The notes under the pieces: model-generated
Seen by the model: only the letters and a program-made list of their open reading frames with translations
Databases searched by the model: none
What the model was told of the DNA's origin: nothing
Shown here: positions 1-6,346 of the stretch, piece after piece
Layout: each line of letters opens with the position of its first letter
Position numbering within the stretch: position 1 is the stretch's first letter
Assembly: GCA_937892405.1 (NCBI GenBank)
Contig: CALAFS010000146.1
Location: forward strand, 1 to 8,313
Reading direction: 5' to 3'
DNA from: an uncultured Clostridia bacterium
Lineage (GTDB): Bacteria > Bacillota > Clostridia > Oscillospirales > CAG-272
DNA length: 8,313 bases
Program-made: the position numbers and the translations under genes

Positions 1-106
1 CATCGAGCGTCTCACCGCCGAAATGCGCGAGGCGTCCCGCACGCTGGAATTCGAGAAGGCAGCGTTCCTCCGGGACAGAATCCGCGATCTGAGAACCACA
101 AAATAA
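1..106 (+). CDS. uvrB: UvrB C-terminal end (excinuclease ABC subunit B), partial
   Basis: Only the last 34 codons are present; the reading frame enters at base 2 and stops at TAA 104-106. The residues form one helical hairpin of the UVR type: IERLTAEMREASRTLEFEKA followed by AFLRDRIRDL. This matches the UVR domain at the C-terminus of UvrB, whose hallmark is an L..M..A...LEFE.AA.LRD.I..L pattern. In the family this domain contacts the matching UVR motif of UvrC and triggers the 3' incision during nucleotide excision repair. UvrC also carries a UVR motif, but there it is internal, whereas here it sits at the very end of the protein. Together with uvrA starting 25 bases downstream, this makes uvrB much the better call. 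The helicase core and any upstream promoter or SOS operator lie outside the window. Confidence 0.93.
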   Translation, partial: IERLTAEMREASRTLEFEKAAFLRDRIRDLRTTK

Positions 107-131
107 AACCACCACGATACAGGAAATTGCC

Positions 132-2963
132 ATGGCAAAAAATATCATTATCAAAGGCGCCCGCGTCAACAATCTGAAGAACATCGACCTCGTCGTCCCG
201 CGGGATAAGCTCGTCATTTTCACCGGACTTTCGGGAAGCGGAAAGTCCTCGCTCGCGTTCGATACGCTCTACGCCGAGGGGCACCGCCGCTTTGTCGAGA
301 GTCTCTCCTCCTATGCGAGAATGTTCATCGGGCAGATGGACAAGCCGGATGTCGATCTGATCGAGGGACTCTCTCCGGCGATCTCCATCGACCAGAAGAC
401 CACATCGAAGAACCCCCGTTCCACCGTCGGCACCGTCACAGAGATCTACGATTATCTGCGACTGCTCTATGCCCGCGTCGGAATCCCGCATTGCCCGATC
501 TGCGGGAAAGAAATCAAACAGCAGTCCCTCGATCAGATTGTCGAGAAGATTTTAGCGCTCCCCGAGGGGACGCGTTTCCTTGTCCTTGCCCCCGTCGTCA
601 AAGCGCAGAAGGGAACGCAGGAAAAGGTTTTCACCGACGCGAAGAAGAGCGGCTATACCCGCGTCCGCGTCGACGGGATCATGTACGATCTTACCGAAGA
701 GATCCGCCTTGACAAAAATCAGAAGCATACCGTCGACATCGTCCTTGACCGCCTTGTCCTCCGCGGCGATATCCGCTCCCGCCTCTCCGATTCGGTCGAG
801 AGCGCTCTGCGCGCCGCCGACGGCAGAGTGACCGTCGCCACCGTTCCCCGCGACGGGGAAGAACCCGAGGAGTTCAGCTTCTCGCAGAAGTACGCCTGCG
901 AAGAGCACCAGATCGACTTTCCGGAGCTGGAACCCCGTATGTTCTCCTTCAACAACCCGATCGGCGCCTGTCCCGAGTGCGCCGGTATTGGCAATAAACA
1001 GCGGATCTCCACCGAGAAGCTGGTGCCACACCCCGAGCTTTCCCTCCGCGAGGGCGGCATCGCCGCAAACGGCTTCCGCACCATGACGGAGGATTCCTGG
1101 ACGGGACCTTTGGTCGCCGCGGTCGGCGCGGATTACGGCTTCACTCTTGACACCCCTCTCGCCGATTTCACCGAGGAGCAGATGCATGTCCTCATGTACG
1201 GCGCGGGAGATAAAAAATACCGCGTCACCCGCTATTTCGGAAAAGAGGGAAAAGAACAGCTCACCACCTACGACGGCATCGTCCACATCATCGAAAAGCG
1301 CATGCGTATGCAGGGCGGTGACTATTATCAGGAGTTCGTCGAGGAGGTACCCTGCCCGCGCTGTAAAGGGCGCCGCCTTTCCGATGCCGTTCTCTCGGTC
1401 ACGGTCGGAGGGCTGAACATCGACGAGATCTGCCGCCTTTCCATCACGAAAATGATTGATTTTGTAAACAATCTTTCACTTTCCGAGCAAGAAATGACGA
1501 TTGCCAAAGAAATCCTGAAGGAAATCAAAGCGAGACTGAACTTCCTCCGCAGCGTCGGACTCGATTATCTGAACCTCGCGCGCACCGCCGGTACTCTTTC
1601 GGGCGGCGAGGCGCAGAGAATCCGCCTTGCGACGCAGATCGGCTCCGCTCTCACGGGTGTCCTCTATATTCTCGATGAGCCGAGCATCGGCCTGCACCAG
1701 AGAGACAACGGGAAGCTGATCCGCACGCTGAAGAACCTGCGCGACATCGGGAACAGCGTTATCGTCGTCGAGCACGACGAGGAAACCATGCGGGAGGCGG
1801 ACTACATCGTCGACATCGGACCCGGCGCCGGGATTCACGGCGGCGAGGTCGTCGCCGCCGGCACCCCCGATGAGGTCGCCGCATGTGAGAAGTCCATCAC
1901 CGGCGCCTATCTCTCGGGGCGGAAATGTATCCCCGTGCCGAAGAACCGCCGCCCCGGCAACGGACATTTTCTGACGGTGCACGGCGCCGCCGAAAATAAC
2001 CTCAAGCATATTGATGTCTCCTTCCCCCTCGGCACCTTTACCGCCGTCACCGGCGTTTCGGGAAGCGGGAAGTCCTCTCTTATCAATTCCGTCCTTTATA
2101 AGACGCTTGCCAAGACGCTGAACCGCTCCACCACCTATCCCGGCAAGTGCGACGGCGTCACCGGCATGGAATATCTCGATAAGGTCATCGCCATCGACCA
2201 GAGCCCCATCGGGCGCACCCCGCGCTCGAATCCCGCAACCTATACCGGACTTTTCGCCGATATCCGCGATCTCTTCGCCCGCACACAGGACGCAAAGGCG
2301 CGCGGCTACGACGCCGGCAGATTTTCCTTCAATGTCAGGGGCGGCAGATGCGAGGCGTGCCAGGGCGACGGCGTCATGTGCATCGAGATGAACTTTCTTC
2401 CCGATGTCTATGTCAAGTGCGAGGTCTGCAAGGGTAAACGCTATAACCGCGATACGCTGGAAGTCAGATACAAAGGGAAGAACATTTACGATGCCCTCGA
2501 GATGAGCGTCGAAGAAGGGCTGACCTTCTTCTCGGATCTCCCGAGACTGAAAAAGAAGCTCCAGACCCTCTATGATGTCGGACTCGGCTATATCAAAATC
2601 GGTCAGTCCTCCACCACCCTCTCGGGCGGTGAAGCACAGAGAGTCAAGCTCGCGACCGAACTTGCCCGTCATTCCACCGGCAAGACGATCTATATCCTGG
2701 ACGAGCCGACGACGGGACTTCATACCGAGGATGTTTCCAAACTGATTACCATTCTCGACCGCCTCGCCGACGCGGGGAATACCGTCATCGTCATCGAGCA
2801 TAACCTCGACCTTATCAAGACCGCCGACTATATCATCGACCTTGGACCCGAGGGCGGAGACGCGGGCGGCACGGTCATTGCCAAGGGCACACCAGAAGAG
2901 GTCGCCGCGTGCGAAAATTCATATACCGGACAGTACCTCCGCGAAAAACTCGGTTTGAAATAA
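132..2963 (+). CDS. uvrA: UvrA, excinuclease ABC subunit A (DNA damage sensor ATPase)
   Basis: Damage-recognition ATPase of nucleotide excision repair; as a dimer it scans DNA with UvrB and loads UvrB at lesions. The 943-residue length matches the family (about 940). Two ABC ATPase halves are visible. The first has Walker A GLSGSGKS at 32-39, signature LSGGE at 489-493 and Walker B with D515-E516. The second has Walker A GVSGSGKS at 641-648, signature starting at L830 and Walker B with D857-E858. Zinc-binding sites appear as C256/H259/C280/C283 and C740/C743/C763/C766; in the first, a His replaces the second Cys. Further CxxC pairs are at C121/C124 and C408/C411. All catalytic motifs are intact, so it should be functional. 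The ATG is supported by AGGA at 121-124, seven bases upstream. It lies 25 bases after uvrB and 13 before nrdG, so it is probably co-transcribed. Confidence 0.99.
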   Translation: MAKNIIIKGARVNNLKNIDLVVPRDKLVIFTGLSGSGKSSLAFDTLYAEGHRRFVESLSSYARMFIGQMDKPDVDLIEGLSPAISIDQKTTSKNPRSTVGTVTEIYDYLRLLYARVGIPHCPICGKEIKQQSLDQIVEKILALPEGTRFLVLAPVVKAQKGTQEKVFTDAKKSGYTRVRVDGIMYDLTEEIRLDKNQKHTVDIVLDRLVLRGDIRSRLSDSVESALRAADGRVTVATVPRDGEEPEEFSFSQKYACEEHQIDFPELEPRMFSFNNPIGACPECAGIGNKQRISTEKLVPHPELSLREGGIAANGFRTMTEDSWTGPLVAAVGADYGFTLDTPLADFTEEQMHVLMYGAGDKKYRVTRYFGKEGKEQLTTYDGIVHIIEKRMRMQGGDYYQEFVEEVPCPRCKGRRLSDAVLSVTVGGLNIDEICRLSITKMIDFVNNLSLSEQEMTIAKEILKEIKARLNFLRSVGLDYLNLARTAGTLSGGEAQRIRLATQIGSALTGVLYILDEPSIGLHQRDNGKLIRTLKNLRDIGNSVIVVEHDEETMREADYIVDIGPGAGIHGGEVVAAGTPDEVAACEKSITGAYLSGRKCIPVPKNRRPGNGHFLTVHGAAENNLKHIDVSFPLGTFTAVTGVSGSGKSSLINSVLYKTLAKTLNRSTTYPGKCDGVTGMEYLDKVIAIDQSPIGRTPRSNPATYTGLFADIRDLFARTQDAKARGYDAGRFSFNVRGGRCEACQGDGVMCIEMNFLPDVYVKCEVCKGKRYNRDTLEVRYKGKNIYDALEMSVEEGLTFFSDLPRLKKKLQTLYDVGLGYIKIGQSSTTLSGGEAQRVKLATELARHSTGKTIYILDEPTTGLHTEDVSKLITILDRLADAGNTVIVIEHNLDLIKTADYIIDLGPEGGDAGGTVIAKGTPEEVAACENSYTGQYLREKLGLK

Positions 2964-2976
2964 AAAGGAGCACCGC

Positions 2977-3534
2977 ATGTATTACGGAGCCATTAAGAAA
3001 AACGACATTGCCAACGGCGAGGGAATCCGCACCTCTCTTTTTGTCAGCGGTTGCCGCAACGCCTGCAAGAACTGCTTCAACCGGGAGACATGGGCGTTCG
3101 ACTACGGCGCGCCCTTTACAAAAGAGACGGAAGAAGAAATCTTCGCCACCTTTGAGAATCCCGTCATCGCCGGGCTTACCGTCCTCGGCGGCGAGCCGAT
3201 GGAACCCGAAAATCAGCGCGCCCTCCTGCCGTTTCTTCGTGAGATGCGCCGCCGCTTCCCGAAAAAGAGCATCTGGATCTATACCGGCAACCTCTACGAG
3301 GAGCTGACCGGTGCTCTCGGCGAGCACCCGAAGCATCTCGACATCACCGAAGAGCTTCTTTCCTATGCCGACATTCTGGTCGACGGGCGCTATATCGAAG
3401 AGCAGAAGAGCATAGGTCTCCGCTTCCGCGGCTCGGCGAACCAGAGAATCATCGACCTGAACAAGACCCGTGCCGCAGGAGAGATCGTCATCTGGGACGG
3501 TTGCCGCGAGGACAGAACCTATCAGAAAAAATAA
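2977..3534 (+). CDS. nrdG: NrdG, anaerobic ribonucleotide reductase activating protein (radical SAM)
   Basis: Predicted 185-residue activase that uses a 4Fe-4S cluster and S-adenosylmethionine to install the glycyl radical on the class III ribonucleotide reductase NrdD, enabling oxygen-free deoxynucleotide synthesis. The sequence shows the radical-SAM cluster motif C26-x3-C30-x2-C33 followed by F34, the SAM-contacting GGEP at 71-74, an N-terminal NGEGIRTSLFVSGC segment typical of NrdG, and the RGSxNQRIID stretch near the C-terminus. Length fits the longer clostridial NrdG proteins (E. coli NrdG is 154). The start has AAGGAG at 2965-2970 six bases upstream, only 13 bases after the uvrA stop. 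The usual partner gene nrdD is not next to it: dut follows and uvrA precedes. Other small glycyl-radical activases (such as PflA) share the cluster motif, but overall the match is to NrdG. Confidence 0.93.
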   Translation: MYYGAIKKNDIANGEGIRTSLFVSGCRNACKNCFNRETWAFDYGAPFTKETEEEIFATFENPVIAGLTVLGGEPMEPENQRALLPFLREMRRRFPKKSIWIYTGNLYEELTGALGEHPKHLDITEELLSYADILVDGRYIEEQKSIGLRFRGSANQRIIDLNKTRAAGEIVIWDGCREDRTYQKK

Positions 3535-3550
3535 AAAGGAGAATCCGAAA

Positions 3551-3988
3551 ATGCAAGTGAAATTTATCAGACTCGATGAGCGCGCCACGATCCCGACCTA
3601 CGGCTCCGCTTCGGCGGCGGGTGCCGATCTCTACGCTCTCACGGGGGAGGACATCGTGATCCCCCCGCACGCCACCGTCATGATCCATACGGGGCTTGCG
3701 ATGGAACTGCCCGAAGGATATTGCGGACTGATCTTCGCCCGCTCGGGCATCGCGACAAAGCGCGGACTCGCCCCGGCGAATAAGGTCGGTGTCGTCGACT
3801 CCGACTATCGCGGTGAGTTTATGGTCGGCTTACATAACCATTCGGACGAGACCGCGACCGTCGCGGGCGGTGAGCGCATCGCGCAGCTGGTCATCACCCC
3901 CTATCTCCGCGCGGAATTTGTCGAAGCCGACACCCTGAGCGATACCGACCGCGGCGCCGGCGGCTTCGGCTCCACCGGGAGAAAATGA
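3551..3988 (+). CDS. dut: dUTPase (deoxyuridine 5'-triphosphate nucleotidohydrolase), trimeric type
   Basis: Hydrolyses dUTP to dUMP and pyrophosphate, which keeps uracil out of DNA and supplies dUMP for thymidylate synthesis. The 145-residue protein carries all five motifs of the homotrimeric dUTPase family: AGADLYA at 23-29, ARSGIA at 63-68, GVVDSDYRGE at 80-89 with the likely catalytic Asp83, ERIAQLVI at 108-115, and the Gly-rich C-terminal RGAGGFGSTGRK at 134-145 that closes over the nucleotide phosphates. The frame stays open further upstream (to 3470), but that would overlap nrdG. The chosen ATG has AAGGAG at 3536-3541, nine bases upstream, and gives the standard family length. It is the last clear gene of the uvrB-uvrA-nrdG-dut run and is followed by a terminator at 4077-4105. 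Confidence 0.98.
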   Translation: MQVKFIRLDERATIPTYGSASAAGADLYALTGEDIVIPPHATVMIHTGLAMELPEGYCGLIFARSGIATKRGLAPANKVGVVDSDYRGEFMVGLHNHSDETATVAGGERIAQLVITPYLRAEFVEADTLSDTDRGAGGFGSTGRK

Positions 3989-4071
3989 CCGATAAACCGG
4001 AAAACGCCGCGCCGAAAATGGAACGCCTCGGAGCGAAAAATGCTCTCCGCCTTTGAATAATCGAAAAACGC

Positions 4072-4113
4072 AAAAACCGCCGTGCGGGCATTGCCTGCAC
4101 GGCGGCTTTTGTA
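4072..4113. terminator. Bidirectional intrinsic terminator between dut and the pseudouridine synthase gene
   Basis: A 13-base-pair stem (4077-4089 with 4093-4105, one G-T wobble, loop ATT) is GC-rich. On the plus strand it is followed by CTTTTG and then TATTT; on the minus strand the flanking AAAAA at 4072-4076 becomes a T-run. It therefore looks able to stop transcription arriving from dut (stop at 3988) and from the convergent RluA-family gene (stop at 4159). The position between two converging genes supports this reading. Confidence 0.88.
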
Positions 4114-4158
4114 TTTATGAAAAGAAATGTTTGCAAATTCTCTGATATTTACAAAAAA

Positions 4159-5133
4159 TCAGTCGTTTTCTGCCCCGCGGAAGAATTCTTTGACGAAGTA
4201 GATTCTATCCTTCGGGATGGAGAATTCCTTGCCCGAAAGATAGTCGAGCGGCGTCGGCTCTCCGTGAAAAGAGAAGCGCAGACGGTAGGAATAGAGCGCC
4301 TGATAGCGGTAGCCCCGCTCGCGATCCCCTTTGTTGATTCCGTACTTTCCGTCACCGAGGAGCGGGTGCCCGATGAAGGCGAGGTGCGAGCGGATCTGGT
4401 GCGTCCGCCCGGTCAGAAGCTCGACTTCGAGAAGGGAAAGATCACCGTTTGTCGCCACGATGCGGTACTTTGTGCGGATCTCCTTTGCCCCCTTCGGCGG
4501 GAACTTTTCGTAGACCTTCACGCGGTTGTTCCTTTCGTCTTTCAATAAATACCCCGAGAGCAGTGCCTCCCGCGGCGCGGGGATTCCGTGCACGGCGCAG
4601 AGATAGTATTTGTCGATCTGACGGTCGCGGATCTTTTCGTTCATCACACGCAGGGTCATCGCGTCCTTCGCGGCGATCACGATGCCACCCGTGTTGCGGT
4701 CGATCCGATTGCACAGCGCGGGGGCAAAGCTCTGTTCCCCCGCCGGGTCATACTCCCCCTTTTGGTAAAGGTAAGCCTGAATTCTTGTAATCAGCGTGTC
4801 GGTCGCTGTGTGCTCGTCTTCGTGCACGGTCAGCCCCGGACGCTTGTTGACGAGGAGAAGGTGTTCGTCTTCGTAGAGAATGTCGAGGTTCGGCGTCACG
4901 CGGGCAAGAGAAGTATCTTCTTTTCGCTTTGTAAAGAATTCATCGGGGAGAAAGCACTGGAGCATGTCCCCCTCGGCGAGGATCGCCGAAGGCTCGGTGC
5001 GCTTGCGGTTGCACTTGATTTTTTTGGTACGGATCGCTTTGTAAAGAAGTCCCGTCGGCAGACCGAGGGACTTCGTGAGGAATTTGTCGACGCGCTGACC
5101 GGCGTCGTTTTTTCCGATCTGTATCTCGTGCAT
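4159..5133 (-). CDS. RluA-family 23S rRNA pseudouridine synthase (RluC/RluD-like)
   Basis: Predicted to isomerise specific uridines, probably in 23S rRNA, to pseudouridine. The 324-residue protein has an N-terminal S4-like RNA-binding domain (about residues 10-62, QRVDKFLTKSLGL onward) followed by the RluA catalytic domain (about 80-300). The catalytic loop reads CNRIDRNTGG at 141-150 with the expected nucleophile Asp145; most relatives have H-R-L-D here, but the Asn form is common in clostridial members as far as I recall. A second family motif, LTGRTHQIRSHL, is at 240-251, followed by HPLLGDGKYG. The ATG complementary to 5131-5133 has AAGGAG at 5139-5144, five bases upstream. The frame continues open to 5304, but that extension would run through the upp terminator and is rejected. 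The target uridine cannot be read from sequence, so no symbol is assigned. Confidence 0.94.
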   Translation of the reverse strand: MHEIQIGKNDAGQRVDKFLTKSLGLPTGLLYKAIRTKKIKCNRKRTEPSAILAEGDMLQCFLPDEFFTKRKEDTSLARVTPNLDILYEDEHLLLVNKRPGLTVHEDEHTATDTLITRIQAYLYQKGEYDPAGEQSFAPALCNRIDRNTGGIVIAAKDAMTLRVMNEKIRDRQIDKYYLCAVHGIPAPREALLSGYLLKDERNNRVKVYEKFPPKGAKEIRTKYRIVATNGDLSLLEVELLTGRTHQIRSHLAFIGHPLLGDGKYGINKGDRERGYRYQALYSYRLRFSFHGEPTPLDYLSGKEFSIPKDRIYFVKEFFRGAEND

Positions 5134-5160
5134 ACGGGCTCCTTTCGTTTTTATCGCGGT

Positions 5161-5174
5161 GCGCCTTTCGGCGC
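5161..5174 (-). other. GAAA-tetraloop hairpin in the leader of the pseudouridine synthase gene
   Basis: Read on the minus strand, GCGCC-GAAA-GGCGC forms a five-base-pair GC stem capped by a GNRA tetraloop. It lies between the upp terminator and the Shine-Dalgarno site of the downstream gene. It could be a small 5' mRNA structure, for example a processing or stability element, or chance in GC-rich DNA. No promoter with good hexamers was found between it and the terminator, so the gene may depend on read-through from upp. Confidence 0.4.
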
Positions 5175-5193
5175 GGAATATCGAGGGGGGAAG

Positions 5194-5235
5194 GAAGAAG
5201 AAAAAGAAGGAGCCGTCACCTGTCGCGACGGCTCC
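5194..5235 (-). terminator. Intrinsic terminator of upp
   Basis: A perfect nine-base-pair stem (5209-5217 with 5227-5235, nine-base loop) lies 19 bases downstream of the upp stop codon. On the minus strand the stem is followed by the T-rich tract TTCTTTTTCTTCTTCC. On the plus strand the opposite flank is not T-rich, so it acts on upp only. It separates upp from the pseudouridine synthase gene, although incomplete termination could still feed that gene. Confidence 0.87.
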
Positions 5236-5254
5236 GGGGAAAGAACGGGGAGGC

Positions 5255-5884
5255 TTACTTCGTTCCGAAGATACGGTCGCCGGCATCGCCGAGACCGGGA
5301 ACAATGTACGCGTGCTCGTTCAGACACTGGTCGAGTGCGGCACAGTAAATATCGACATCGGGGTGATCCTTCTGTACTTTTGCGACACCCTCGGGGGCGG
5401 CGACAAGGCACATCAAGAGAATGTTCTTGGCGCCTCTCTTTTTCACCATGGTGATGGCGTCGGAAGAGGAACCGCCGGTCGCCAGCATCGGATCCACGAT
5501 GATGACGAGACGCTCGCCGATATCGGGCGGCATCTTGCAATAGTATTCCACGGGCGTGTGGGTTTCGGGGTCACGGTAAAGACCGATATGACCGACACGG
5601 GCGGAGGGGATCAGCTTGAGAAGTCCGTCCACCATGCCGAGACCGGCGCGGAGAATCGGAACGATGGCAAGCTTCTTGCCGGAGAGCTTTTTCAGAGTAG
5701 CGGTAGCGACGGGAGTCTCCACGGTGACATCCTTGAGGGGGAGGTCACGGGTGATCTCGTAGCCCATCAGCATGGAGATTTCGTTGAGCAGCTCACGAAA
5801 ATCCTTCGTGGAGGTGTTCTTGTTTCTCATGATGGTGAGCTTGTGCTGGATCAGGGGGTGGTCGATGAGGTGAAATTGACTCAT
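5255..5884 (-). CDS. upp: Uracil phosphoribosyltransferase (UPRT)
   Basis: Salvage enzyme that makes UMP from uracil and phosphoribosyl pyrophosphate in the cytosol. The 209-residue length equals typical bacterial UPRT (208-209). Visible signatures are the N-terminal HPLIQHKLTIMRNKNTS segment (9-25), PILRAGLGM at 76-84, the phosphoribosyl pyrophosphate-binding loop VDPMLATGGSS at 130-140, and the C-terminal uracil-binding region ending PGLGDAGDRIFGTK. The start codon complements 5882-5884 and is preceded on the minus strand by purine-rich GGAAGG/GGAAG repeats instead of one clear AGGAGG. The frame is open further upstream to about 6136, but that part encodes a Phe/Leu-rich, low-complexity sequence lying upstream of the promoter and is not coding. 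The transcript has a promoter at 5919-5947, a short leader with no room for a PyrR-type attenuator, and its own terminator. Confidence 0.98.
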   Translation of the reverse strand: MSQFHLIDHPLIQHKLTIMRNKNTSTKDFRELLNEISMLMGYEITRDLPLKDVTVETPVATATLKKLSGKKLAIVPILRAGLGMVDGLLKLIPSARVGHIGLYRDPETHTPVEYYCKMPPDIGERLVIIVDPMLATGGSSSDAITMVKKRGAKNILLMCLVAAPEGVAKVQKDHPDVDIYCAALDQCLNEHAYIVPGLGDAGDRIFGTK

Positions 5885-5918
5885 GGTTCTTCTTCCTTCC
5901 TTCTTTTTATTCCTGTAT

Positions 5919-5947
5919 ATTATAGCGCATTTTCGTCCGCTTTTCAA
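5919..5947 (-). promoter_or_regulatory. Sigma-A promoter of upp
   Basis: On the minus strand, TTGAAA (5942-5947) and TATAAT (5919-5924) are separated by exactly 17 bases, an almost perfect housekeeping promoter. Transcription should begin near 5912, which gives a leader of about 28 bases before the upp start codon at 5884. Such a short leader leaves no space for a riboswitch or attenuator, so constitutive expression is likely. Confidence 0.9.
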
Positions 5948-6270
5948 GTCCTTTGCGGAGAATTTTCGCGAAAAAAACGCCGTAAGGAAGAAAAGAAGAG
6001 AAAAAGAATCAAAATCCGTCGGAAAACGGTAGAAAATAAAGATCAAGAGAAAAATCCGCCTGCTTCCTCGGAAGACTTTCGCCGCGGCAGAGGCGCACAG
6101 CACAAAAACAAGGGGAATATCGGCAGAAAAAGACAAGAAACCGTAAAAACAGACTGAAAACGGTAGAAATCAATGATGACGGTGCAAAATCCGAATCCAT
6201 TCCGTAACTTTCCGTTTTGGTAAAAACGAACGGGAATTTGGTACTATTTTCCCAAAATTCCGCCCGCCCC
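5948..6270. other. AT- and purine-rich intergenic region with short repeats, no gene seen
   Basis: This stretch between the divergent upp and nucleotidyltransferase promoters holds no credible gene. The plus strand is strongly purine-rich from about 5980 to 6180. The 14-mer GAAAACGGTAGAAA occurs twice (6022-6035 and 6156-6169), and AAAATCCG occurs three times (6011-6018, 6051-6058, 6186-6193). A small hairpin CGTTTT-GGTA-AAAACG lies around 6213-6228. Nearest the downstream promoter is an inverted repeat, listed separately. Open frames across the region give low-complexity Phe/Leu- or Lys/Arg-rich peptides with no ribosome binding site and no family resemblance. It may be regulatory or simply neutral spacer. 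Confidence 0.6.
6233..6261. promoter_or_regulatory. Inverted repeat upstream of the nucleotidyltransferase promoter, possible operator
   Basis: GGAATTT at 6233-6239 and its exact complement AAATTCC at 6255-6261 are separated by 15 bases, with half-site centres 22 bases apart, or about two helical turns. The element ends ten bases before the -35 hexamer at 6271, a position suited to a dimeric activator. An overlapping five-base repeat (GGGAA 6232-6236 with TTCCC 6249-6253) makes the exact architecture ambiguous. No regulator is encoded nearby. Confidence 0.3.
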
Positions 6271-6299
6271 TTGCAATTTTTTCCGGAATATGATAAAAT
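6271..6299 (+). promoter_or_regulatory. Sigma-A promoter with extended -10 for the nucleotidyltransferase gene
   Basis: TTGCAA (6271-6276) and TAAAAT (6294-6299) are spaced by 17 bases, and TG at 6291-6292 forms an extended -10 element. Expected start of transcription is near 6306, about 40 bases before the ATG. The spacer contains the palindrome TTCCGGAA (6281-6288). The early leader can form a small stem GGCAG-ACT-CTGCC (6313-6325) just before the ribosome binding site AAGGAG (6334-6339). Confidence 0.85.
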
Positions 6300-6346
6300 G
6301 AAGGTACAAACGGGCAGACTCTGCCTATTATATAAGGAGAAAAACT

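Noticed and set aside
1476..2801. 441-codon minus-strand open frame inside uvrA
   Set aside because: It is the antisense shadow of uvrA, which has every family motif intact; the antisense peptide matches no family and reflects third-position GC bias.
3470..3550. N-terminal extension of dut to base 3470
   Set aside because: It overlaps nrdG by 65 bases and adds residues that no dUTPase carries; the internal ATG at 3551 has AAGGAG and gives the family length.
4142..4162. Inverted repeat CTGAT/ATCAG at the 3' end of the pseudouridine synthase gene
   Set aside because: Only five AT-rich pairs with an 11-base loop and no T-run after it; the strong hairpin at 4077-4105 is the terminator.
5134..5304. 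N-terminal extension of the pseudouridine synthase to base 5304
   Set aside because: The extension would pass through the upp terminator and overlap the upp 3' end. The ATG at 5133 has a strong AAGGAG and begins exactly at the S4 domain.
5885..5912. Riboswitch or PyrR attenuator ahead of upp
   Set aside because: The predicted leader is only about 28 bases and contains no hairpin, too short for any such element.
5159..6157. Long plus-strand open frame (332 codons) across upp and the upstream intergenic region
   Set aside because: It lies antisense to upp and the upp promoter, begins inside the pseudouridine synthase leader, ends in Lys/Arg-rich low complexity, and has no ribosome binding site. 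GC-rich codon use on the other strand explains the lack of stops.
6009..6200. 63-codon minus-strand frame with a hydrophobic, Phe/Leu-rich peptide
   Set aside because: Its hydrophobicity comes from the complement of the A/G-rich tract. There is no Shine-Dalgarno site or promoter for it and no membrane-protein layout such as flanking charges.
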